A stretch of DNA of 64,000 nucleotides from DASVDE01 sp963740065 (GTDB taxonomy: Bacteria; Actinomycetota; Thermoleophilia; Solirubrobacterales; 70-9). The stretch is from the NCBI GenBank assembly GCA_963740065.1, contig CAVUCS010000001.1:186001-250000 (forward strand). The letters are read 5' to 3'. The notes under the pieces were generated by a model, which saw only the letters and a program-made list of their open reading frames with translations, ran no database searches and was not told where the DNA came from. How positions within the stretch are numbered: position 1 is the stretch's first letter; the number at the start of each line of letters is the position of its first letter. Of this stretch, positions 56,275 through 64,000 are shown piece by piece. A program made the translations under genes and the position numbers.

Positions 56275-58623
56275 ATGGATGCCGCGGAGAGGAAGCTGAA
56301 GCCGGTCCCCACCCCAGAAGGCGAGCCGGTGGGGGCGATTCGGACTTTCGAGCGCCTCTCGCGTGTGGATGTCGAGTTCGCCGGCGGCAAGGGCGCCAAC
56401 CTTGGTGAGTTGACCGCCGCCGGGCTCCCGGTTCCCCCCGGATACGTCGTCGGCGCCCCCGCGTATGCCGATTTTTGCGAAGAGACCGGAGTGCGCGAGC
56501 AGATAGAGAATCGCCTCGAGAAAGTCGATGTCGAAGACACCGGGGCCCTCTCCGAGGCGGCCGCCGAGGTGCGCTCCGTAATTGAGTCGAAGCAGATGCC
56601 GGAGCACTTGGAGGAAGAGATCATCGGCGCCTATCGCGAACTGGCGAACGGCGACGGGAGAATGGCCGTCGCAGTCCGTTCATCCGCTACCGCCGAGGAC
56701 ACCGAGACGGCTTCATTTGCCGGCATGAACGAGACCTTTCTCAATGTGCGGGGCGAGGATGACGTCGTTGACGCGGTGCGCCGCTGCTGGTCTTCGTTGT
56801 TCGGGGCCCGAACCGTCTACTACCGGGCCAAGCGCGGTTTCGGCCAGGCCGACATGGACATCGCGGTCGTCGTGCAGCAACAGATCGACGCGATCCGGGC
56901 CGGGGTGATGTTCACCGTCGATCCGGCGACCGGCGCTCCCGACAGGCTCGTGATCGAGGGCTCCTTCGGCCTCGGCGAGGCCGTCGTCTCGGGCTCGGTC
57001 ACTCCCGACCGCTACGTGGTGGACAAGGCGACGTTGGAGCTGAAGAAGCGCGAGATTCACACCAAGGAACTGATGATCAAGCCGATTCCCGGCGGCGGCA
57101 CCGTCACTCGCCGGCTTCCCGAGGATCAGGCGGGGCTGCCGGTGCTTGGCGATGAAGAGGCGCGCTCAATCGCCGACCTGGGCAGGCGTATCGAATCTCA
57201 CTATGGGGCCGCTCAAGACACCGAGTGGGCAATCGACGCCCGCGGCAAGGTGTGGATGCTCCAGTCTCGCCCAATCACCGTCGCCGGGAGCGAAACCCCG
57301 GTCGTCGAGGACAGCGGCACGCTCTCTCCCGCCGCCACTGTCCCTCCCCTGGTACGCGGCCTCGGCGCCGCTCCCGGCGCGGCGAGTGGGCGGGTGCGAG
57401 TGATTCGCGCCCTCGGCGATGCCGATGGGCTGGAGGAGGGCGAAATCCTCGTCACTCACATGACGGCGCCCGACTGGGTGCCTCTGATGCGCCGCGCGGC
57501 CGCGATCGTCACCGACTCCGGCGGCATGACCTGTCACGCGGCGATCGTTTCGCGGGAGCTGGGCATTCCCGCCGTGGTTGGAACCGCCGATGCGACCAGA
57601 GTGCTGCAGGATGGCGATCTGGTGACCGTTGACGCGACGCGAGGGGTTGTAACCGAGGGCGAGCACATGCCCGCCGCCGGGGCGCCCTCGCTCGCCCATG
57701 CCGCCGTCGGCGAAGCCCCGGTGACCGGCACGAAGCTGCTCGTAAATCTCTCCGAGCCCTCTCAGCTGGAACGCGCCGCCGCGCTTGACGTCGACGGTGT
57801 CGGCCTGTTGCGCGCCGAGTTGATGCTGGTCGAGGCGCTCGACGGCAAGCACCCCCGATTGCTGATGGAGGAGGGTCGTTCCGAGCAGCTGATCGATCAC
57901 ATGGCCGCCGCCCTAACTGAGTTCGCGGCCGCCTTCTCCCCGCGTCCGATCACCTACCGGACGATTGATTTCCGAACCAACGAGTTCGCCGGCCTGGAGG
58001 GAGGCGCGCGCTTTGAGCCCGATGAGGCGAACCCGATGATCGGCTACCGCGGCGCCCTGCGCTACATGGCCGAGCCGGAGCTGCTGCGCCTGGAGCTGGA
58101 CGCGATCTCCCGGGTTTGGGACGCCGGCCACGACAACTTCCACGTGATGCTGCCCTTTGTTCGCACTCCGCGCGAGCTGATCGCGGCTAAGCGCGAATTT
58201 GAGGCCGCGGGGTTGCTGGCACGACCGGGGTTTGAGCTCTGGGTGATGGCTGAGGTGCCCTCTGTCCTCTTTCATCTCGAGCGCTACGCGAAGCTCGGCA
58301 TCGCCGGCATCTCGATCGGCTCCAACGACTTGACGCAGCTGGTGCTCGGCGCCGATCGCGATTCCGAACTGGTCGCCGAAATCTTCGACGAACGCGATCC
58401 GGCGGTCACCGAATACATCGCCCGCCTCCTGGTTCGCGCCCGCGAGTTGGGCCTGCAGACATCGATCTGCGGCCAGGCCCCGTCGGTTTACCCCGAGTAC
58501 GCCGAGATCCTGGTCCGCTCCGGCATCGACGCGATCTCGGTCAACATGGACGCCGTTGACAGAGCCCGTCACCTGATCGCCGGCGCCGAGCGCCGCCTGG
58601 TTCTTGAGGCTGCGCGGGCTTGA
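56275..58623 (+). CDS. ppsA: phosphoenolpyruvate synthase
   Basis: Makes PEP from pyruvate and ATP for gluconeogenesis. 782 residues: N-terminal ATP-grasp domain (GGKGANLGELTAAGLPVPPGYVV, VRSSATAEDTETASFAGMNET, MFTVDPATG), phosphohistidine domain with DSGGMTCHAAIVSRELGIPAVVG, and PEP-binding barrel (GVGLLRAELML, MLPFVRTPRE, GSNDLTQLVLGADRD, TSICGQAPS with active cysteine). TACCGT (56261-56266) lies eight bases before the ATG. The stop is one base from stem-loop copy 8. Confidence 0.95.
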   Translation: MDAAERKLKPVPTPEGEPVGAIRTFERLSRVDVEFAGGKGANLGELTAAGLPVPPGYVVGAPAYADFCEETGVREQIENRLEKVDVEDTGALSEAAAEVRSVIESKQMPEHLEEEIIGAYRELANGDGRMAVAVRSSATAEDTETASFAGMNETFLNVRGEDDVVDAVRRCWSSLFGARTVYYRAKRGFGQADMDIAVVVQQQIDAIRAGVMFTVDPATGAPDRLVIEGSFGLGEAVVSGSVTPDRYVVDKATLELKKREIHTKELMIKPIPGGGTVTRRLPEDQAGLPVLGDEEARSIADLGRRIESHYGAAQDTEWAIDARGKVWMLQSRPITVAGSETPVVEDSGTLSPAATVPPLVRGLGAAPGAASGRVRVIRALGDADGLEEGEILVTHMTAPDWVPLMRRAAAIVTDSGGMTCHAAIVSRELGIPAVVGTADATRVLQDGDLVTVDATRGVVTEGEHMPAAGAPSLAHAAVGEAPVTGTKLLVNLSEPSQLERAAALDVDGVGLLRAELMLVEALDGKHPRLLMEEGRSEQLIDHMAAALTEFAAAFSPRPITYRTIDFRTNEFAGLEGGARFEPDEANPMIGYRGALRYMAEPELLRLELDAISRVWDAGHDNFHVMLPFVRTPRELIAAKREFEAAGLLARPGFELWVMAEVPSVLFHLERYAKLGIAGISIGSNDLTQLVLGADRDSELVAEIFDERDPAVTEYIARLLVRARELGLQTSICGQAPSVYPEYAEILVRSGIDAISVNMDAVDRARHLIAGAERRLVLEAARA

Positions 58624-58624
58624 G

Positions 58625-58734
58625 GGGCCATCCCGGTAGGGGTTTCGCTTAACTTTTTCGAGTTGCGTCTGTGGCTGTCCGCGATCGGCGGCAGCGAAAA
58701 AGTACAAGACGCTTCACCCCTACCGGGATGGCCC
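58625..58734 (+). repeat. dispersed stem-loop element, copy 8 (forward, type A arms)
   Basis: Arms 58625-58643 and 58716-58734 are exactly complementary over 19 bp. Core TTAACTTTTTCGA and GCGAAAAAGTACAAGACG; the loop is nearly identical to copy 1. It begins one base after the ppsA stop and touches the start of xseA. Confidence 0.9.
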
Positions 58735-60066
58735 TTAGGGTGTGCGGCCTGGAGGAGGGGCGGAAGATTGCTAGGGATGTGGGGCCGGAGTTGCCGGGGC
58801 CGTTTGCGGTTGGGCGGTATGCGAAGGCGCTGCGCGAGGAGCTGCGCAAGCGGGCGCGGGTGCTGTTGATCGGCGAGGTGACCGGGGTCAGCCGCAGCAG
58901 AGTTCAGGCCTACTTCGAGCTGCGCGACAGCGAGGGCGCGGTGCCCTGCGCGATCTGGCTCAACGATCTGGAGAAGGCGGGCCTTCCCGAAGGGGCATTG
59001 CGCGACGGGGCCGAGGTGGTGATCGCCGGCGGTCCCGATTACTACCCCGGCGGGGGTCAGGCCTCCCCGAGCTTCTCCTTCCGGGCGACGCACGTGCGCC
59101 TCGCGGGAGAGGGCGATTTGCTGGCGCGGCTGGAGGCGTTGCGCAAGACAGCTGCGCGCCGAGGGGTTGTTCGAGCTGCAAAAGCAATTGGCGCGCCCGG
59201 CGTTGCCGAAGACGATCGGGGTGGTGACGGCGGAGTCCGGCGCTGCCAGGCGGGACCTGCTCGCCGGACTGGAGCGGCGGGGTTGGGCGGGGACGGTGGT
59301 GTGGGCTTTCGCCCCGGTGCAGGATCGGCATGCCGCCGCCGCAATCGCCGCCGCGATCCAGGACCTGGCGGCGCGACCGGAAGTGGAGGCGATCGTCGTC
59401 GCCCGCGGCGGTGGCAGCCTCGCCGACCTATGGGCCTTCTGCGACGAGACTCTCTGCCGCACGGTGGCGATGCTGCGCGTGCCCGTGATCAGCGCGATCG
59501 GCCACGAGCGCGACGAGACCTTGATCGACGACGTCGCCGCCGTCGCCTGCTCAACCCCCACCCATGCTCCGGAGGCCGTGGTCCCACTCGACTGCAATGC
59601 GGCGCGCCGCGACCTTGGGCGCCACGCGCTCTCCTTGCGCCGAGTCGCCGATGGTGCTCTCGCCGTCCGAACGCCTCATCTCGTGGCGTTGGCCCGAGGT
59701 CCGGGTCGGGCGCTGCGCCGCGAGCGCGCGGCCCTCAATCAAAAGATTCGAGAGATCCGCGCCGCGGCCGAGCGCGGCGTCGTCGAGCGCATTGCCTATC
59801 AGCGCCGGCTGGCTGTCGTGGTGCTCGAGCGGGCGCGCCGGCGTGCGGTCGGGCCGGACATGCAGCGACGGCGCGATTCGCTCCACCGGGCAGCGGTGGC
59901 GCTTCGCGCCCATGAGCCGCAGCGCACTCTGGAGCGCGGCTATGCCCTCGCCGAAACCCTCGACGGAGAGCCCGTGACCAGCGCGGAGGAGGCGCGCGCC
60001 GCCGATCGGATTAGTCTGCGTTTTGCCGATGGCCGAATCAGAGCGAGAGCAGAGCCCGGGGATTAG
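58728..60066 (+). CDS. xseA: exodeoxyribonuclease VII large subunit (single frameshift, start uncertain)
   Basis: Catalytic subunit of the bidirectional single-strand exonuclease. The N-terminal OB fold is in one frame (PGPFAVGRYAKALREELRKRARVLLIGEVTG, YFELRDSEGAVPCAIW). The catalytic domain is in another (GLFELQKQLARPALPKTIGVVTAESGAARRDLL, VVARGGGSLADLWAF, PVISAIGHERDETLIDDVA). Removing one A near 59148 restores KQLRAEGLFELQKQ. The start is either ATG 58728 inside the stem-loop arm or GTG 58740. The 5' codons are rich in third-position G and T. Overlaps xseB. Confidence 0.9.
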
Positions 60067-60292
60067 AGCTGACTCCTATGAGTCGGCCGTGGAGCGCCTG
60101 GAAGAGATCATCGACCGTCTCGACTCAGGCCAGGCCGGCCTACGGGAGACGCTCAATCTCTGCAAGGAAGGCAGTGAGCTGGTCTCCTACTGCGCGGCCG
60201 AGCTCGATGCCGTCGGTGAGGGCCTCAAGGAGCTGAAGCTGGAGGAGCTCGCCTCTCAGCTCGAGGCGGCGAGCGAGTCCGACACAGCCTGA
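60029..60292 (+). CDS. xseB: exodeoxyribonuclease VII small subunit
   Basis: 87 residues with the family core YESAVERLEEIIDRLDSGQAGLRETLNLCKEGSELVSYCAAELD, two antiparallel helices that bind XseA. ATG 60029 (TTG 60023 also possible) overlaps the xseA end by 38 bases. The 3' end overlaps the converging helicase gene by 37 bases. Confidence 0.93.
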   Translation: MAESEREQSPGIRADSYESAVERLEEIIDRLDSGQAGLRETLNLCKEGSELVSYCAAELDAVGEGLKELKLEELASQLEAASESDTA

Positions 60293-63200
60293 TCGACCCG
60301 CTCGAGCCGACTGATCGTCGTCTCCAGCCGCTGTCGCCCCGCCTCGATGTCGGTTCTGTCCAGGGTCTCGACGACCGGTTCTTCGGGTCGTTCGAGGAAG
60401 ACGTAGGCGACCTCCACCTCGTCCGCGCCTCGCGCCTCGCTCACCGCGAGCGCGTAGATGTCGCGCTGGGTCTCGTAGCGCTGGACGTGCTCGGCGGGCG
60501 TCGGCGGCGCCGAGGCGGTCGGTCTTGTAGTCGACGATCAGTGGTGGGCGGCCGTCGTCTTCGACCAGGAGGTCGATCGAGCCGCGCAGGACGGTGCCCG
60601 CCAGGGAGAGGAGGAGCGGAACCTCCGCTCGGCTCCGCGTCGCGTTTTGGACCCGCTCGGCGAAGAAGGGGGAGCGGAGCCAGGCTTGGACCGTCTCCAG
60701 CGCCTCGGCTCCGCCGGCGGCGGGGTCGAGCCCGGCGGCGGCCGCGAAGCGGCGGGACGGTTCAAGTGGCGGCTCCCGCCAGCCATTGGCCAGGCTCCAC
60801 TCAAGCAGGGAATGCACGGCGATCCCGCGCGCGGCCCCGTCTTCGCGACCCGCCGCTCCGCCTTCGGCCGGCAGGCCGTCGGGGCTTTCTTCGTGGCCGG
60901 AAATCGCGGTGTAGGAGAGGGGTCGGGCAGAAGTCGCCGGGAGCGTCGGCCGGGCCAGGGGCGCCGGTCCCTCGCCGGCCGCGGGCGCGGCGTCCGTCTT
61001 ACGCTTCGTCGCCGTCAGCTCTGCCGCGCGCTCGGCCGAGGGCAGGCTGACGCGCACGGCAAGCTCGGAGGGGGCGAAGGTCGCGTCCAGCCCGTCGCGT
61101 GGTTGCGGAGGCGGGACCGGCACGGTGGAGTCGCGCTCGCGGTCGATCGCAAAGCCGTCGACGATCCGCTCGATCACCGGCGTGCTGTGCTTCAACTCTC
61201 TCCCGGGCTTAGCTCTGACCACTCCGCTGAGGATCAGTCGCTCCCGCGCCCGGGTCGCCGCCACATGGAAGAGCCGCAGGCCCTCCTCGGAGTCGCTTGC
61301 CTTGGCTTCCTCGCATAGCTCGGTGTACGAGTAGAGGTTGATCGAGCCGGCGCCTAGTCGGCGCAGTTGCATGCCCACTCGAGGTTCCTCCGCTTCACGG
61401 CCGATCGTCAGCAGCGGCGCGCGGGAGCCGGCCAGCAGACTGCGTGAGAGGTCGGGCACGGCGACGACGCCGAATTCCAGCCCCTTGGCGTTGTGGATGG
61501 TCATGATCCGCACCCCGTCGTGGCCCTCGGCCGCCGTCGCGGCTTGTGCCTCGGCGTCGACCTCCGCGCGGCCGGCGAGGAAGTCGAGCAGGCCGCGCAG
61601 GTCGCGTCCCTCGCGCGCCTCGAATTCCGCCGCCAGGCGCATCAGCTTGCGCACGTTGGCGAAGCGCGCCTCGCCGGCGGGGCGCATCAGCACCGCGAGG
61701 TCGTAGCCGGTATCGGTGACGGCGGCCTCGATCAGCTCGGTGAGGGAGAGCCGGGTGCCGCTCTCGCGCAGGGCGGCGATCGTCTCGGCGAAGCGCCGCA
61801 GGAGCGCCACTTCACTTTCGGGGATATCCGCCAGGCGCTCGGGCTCGGCCAGCTCCACCTCCCGCGCTCCGATCGCCCCTTCCACCGCCGGCCAGACGTG
61901 GCGGCGCTTGCCGGCCGCCGCGCGCAGCAGCCAGAGCGTGTCGGGGGCGAGCCCGCAGGCGGGAGAGGCGAGGGCGCCGAACAGCGCTTGGTCGTCAAGC
62001 GGGTTGGCGATCGTCGCCAGCAGCGCGCAGACATCGGCGACCTGTTGCTGGGACCAGTAGCCGCGGCCGCCGACGACGTAGGGACGCAGTCCTGCCCGCT
62101 CCAACGAGTCCTCGTAGGCATCGAGGTGGGTGAAGGCGCGCAGCAGCACGACCATCTCCCCGCGCGGGACCCCGTCAGCCGCCAGCTCCCCCAGCCGCTC
62201 AGCGACGGAGCGCGCCTCGGCGAGGCAGTTGAGGGGAGTGCGGCCATCGACCGTTTGCGCCAGGTCGATTCCATCTCCGTCCCAACCGTCGCTGGGGGTG
62301 AGCAGCAGCTCGACCGCCGGCCCATCGCCGGGGGGCGTGGGTTCGGCGGGGACGGAGCCGACCCGAAGCGGCCTGTAGGAGGCGCCTAGGAGCTCCTTAC
62401 CGAAGGCGTTGACGGCGCCGATCACCTCCGGCCGAGAGCGGAAGTTGCCGCTCAGCTCGAGGGTCTCGGCGGCGGCGCTCTCCTCCATCGCCCGCCGCCG
62501 CTCACGGAAGACATCGAGGTCGGCGTGGCGGAAGCCATAGATCGACTGGAACTCGTCGCCGACAACCATCAGCTCGCTGTCGGGCCCGCGCAGCGCTTCG
62601 ATCAGCCGTAGCTGCAACCGGTTGGTGTCTTGGAACTCATCGACCATCAGGTGGCTGAAGCGAGCGCGATAGAACTTGCCGACTTCTCCCTCCAGTAGGC
62701 GGGTGGCGAGGATCTGGAGGTCCTCGAAGTCGATCCCCGCGCGGCGCTCCTTCGCCGCTACGAAGCGCGAGGAGAACAGCTCCAAGAGGATCGCGACGTG
62801 GCGGTAGGCCTCGCCTCCGGGGCCGGCTTCGGCGGCCCGCGCGACGGCGGCGTCAATCGCCTCTCGGTACTCGGCGACGCTCTGCGCCTTGCTGTCAATG
62901 CGCAGTGCGGCCAGCTCGTCGAGGCCGATTTCCGGAGAAGCGTTTCCGAGGACGGCCAGGGCCCGCTCCAACAGTTCCCGTTTTGGGTCTCTGGGCTTCA
63001 ACTCCTCCAGGTCCGCCGCGGCGGCCTCCGCGGCCCTTCGCACCGCCGCGGCCAGGTCGGTCGCCGGCGGCTCCGGCAGGCGCGGCTGCGCGATGCCGCG
63101 GCTACGCAGCTCGGCATGGGCCCCGATCACCAAAGAGCGCAGCCCGTCGACTTCGAAGGTGGCGACCGTTTCCTCGCGGGACTCTTCGCCCTCGGCGAGG

Positions 63201-63631
63201 AACTCTTCCAGGGCGTCGTCAAATGCCTCACGCGCCGCTCGCTCGGCTTCCGGCGCGTCCAGCACCCGGAAGCCGGGGTCGACTCCGGCGGCGACCGGGT
63301 GGCCGGCGAGCAGGCGGTTGCAGAAGCCGTGGATCGTCGTGATCCAGGCGCCGCCAATTCCCGCCAATAGGTCGCGGGCGCGCTCATCTCCGTCCGCCGC
63401 GCGGCGGACCAACTCGGCGCGAATTCGCTCGCGCAGCTCTGCCGCGGCCTTGTCGGTGAAGGTGAAGGCGAGGATCTCATCGGGAGAGACGCCCTTCTCA
63501 CAGGTCAAACGGCAGTAGCGATCGACCATGGTGCCCGTCTTGCCGGTTCCAGCGCCCGCTTCCAGCAGCACGTCGTGCCCGGTCGCGCGGATCGCCGTCG
63601 CCTGCTCGGGAGTCGGCGTTCGCGCGCTCAT
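60256..63631 (-). CDS. AddA/UvrD-like ATP-dependent helicase-nuclease (frameshift near C-terminus)
   Basis: DNA end-processing helicase of superfamily 1A with a RecB-type nuclease tail. About 1125 residues: Walker A LLEAGAGTGKTGTMVDRY, ILAFTFTDKAAAELRERI, HLMVDEFQDTNRLQL, VVGDEFQSIYGFRHADLD, VRIMTIHNAKGLEFGVVAVPDLS, LFHVAATRARERLILSG and the nuclease motif PLIVDYKTDRL. After this the frame breaks at about 60500: removing one C gives EHVQRYETQRDIYALAVSEARGADEVEVAYVF, which runs to the stop at 60256. Overlaps the upstream nuclease gene by four bases. Confidence 0.9.
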
Positions 63632-64000
63632 CGCTCCTCCACGTCGAAGTCGTCGTCGGTGACCGGAGCGCGGTCGCGGCGGCAGATCGGCGCGAAGTCG
63701 CAGAAGGTGGGGCAGGTGTCGTGATCGCGCAGGCCCTCGCGCGGCCCCGGGTCGCGGCGGATGTCCCCTCTCCGCATCCGGGCGACGATTGCGCTCGCCC
63801 GTCTCCGCGCTTCGTCCAATAGCTCCTCCAACTCCGCCGCCTCGACCAGGTCGGTGCGGGAGAGTCCGTATGAGGCGAGATCTTCCGCCGCCTCGTCGAG
63901 CAAAGCGCCGCGCGGGCGCCGCTGCGAGGTTCCCTTCAGCGGATGGTAGAGGCCGCCTACGGGCTCCCCGCCCCAGTGCTCGGCGACGGCGATCAGGTAG
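63628..64000 (-). CDS. PD-(D/E)XK nuclease family protein, AddB-like (5' partial)
   Basis: C-terminal end of a gene that continues beyond the window. Visible residues (LIAVAEHWGGEPVGGLYHPLKGTSQ... ) end in a cysteine cluster CPTFCDFAPICRRDRAP, the C-terminal part of the iron-sulfur site found in AddB/RecB-family nucleases. The stop overlaps the start of the AddA-like gene (ATGA). The pair would resect double-strand breaks for recombination. Confidence 0.82.
   Translation of the reverse strand, partial: YLIAVAEHWGGEPVGGLYHPLKGTSQRRPRGALLDEAAEDLASYGLSRTDLVEAAELEELLDEARRRASAIVARMRRGDIRRDPGPREGLRDHDTCPTFCDFAPICRRDRAPVTDDDFDVEER

Overview
The window is GC-rich and gene-dense, with mostly short intergenic gaps and none longer than about 200 bases. 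The gene set points to an actinobacterium, most likely of the Thermoleophilia/Solirubrobacterales type. Evidence for this is CarD and DisA side by side, an F420-type luciferase-like oxidoreductase among acyl-CoA dehydrogenases, a rhomboid with an N-terminal zinc-binding segment, a SigH-type sigma factor, and many genes that start 6-9 bases after a TANNNT box without a Shine-Dalgarno sequence. The taxonomic placement is inference; no rRNA gene is present.

Layout. 1-15.7 kb: clpC (5' end cut by the window), aldo/keto reductase, MFS exporter, disA, carD, ispD, a DUF389 membrane protein on the other strand, a PHP-domain phosphatase, ispF, an acyl-CoA synthetase, a coiled-coil protein, cysS, rlmB and a SigH-family sigma factor. 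The order clpC-disA-ispD-ispF-cysS-rlmB-sigH is the same as in Bacillus. 15.7-28.3 kb: a saccharopine-dehydrogenase-like protein, a GNAT-like protein, tRNA-Thr(TGT), a SHOCT membrane protein, a VOC dioxygenase, an iron alcohol dehydrogenase, a PlsC-GpsA fusion, an ECF sigma factor with a small membrane partner, rhomboid, a BtuF-like protein and a CorC-type transporter. 27.5-37.3 kb: fatty acid/acyl-CoA catabolism (3-hydroxyacyl-CoA dehydrogenase, thiolase, three acyl-CoA dehydrogenases, LLM oxidoreductase). Two of these promoters share a TetR-type operator. 37.3-44.7 kb: zinc/cation efflux, an M23 endopeptidase, and the overlapping operon lysA-hom-thrC-thrB. 44.8-64 kb: a cupin, gltB, FHA, SRPBCC and lipoprotein genes, a class B penicillin-binding protein, a MarP-like protease, an HxlR regulator with its probable operator, ppsA, xseA-xseB, and an AddA/AddB-like helicase-nuclease pair.

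The most unusual feature is not a gene. Eight dispersed stem-loop elements of 110-120 bp (8.4, 12.5, 15.6, 21.3, 50.5, 54.7, 55.7 and 58.6 kb) share a core ACTTTTTCG-loop-CGAAAAAGT. Their long outer arms differ between copies but stay complementary within each copy. Six of the eight lie within six bases of a stop codon. On one side only, fixed by element orientation, the adjoining coding sequence has unusual third-position base use. Other long palindromes follow stop codons, and two lie in frame inside cysS.

Several genes (aldo/keto reductase, MFS, cysS, the MarP-like protease, xseA, addA-like, possibly the FHA gene) are broken by what look like single-base indels. Because housekeeping genes are included, residual assembly errors are the likeliest cause.
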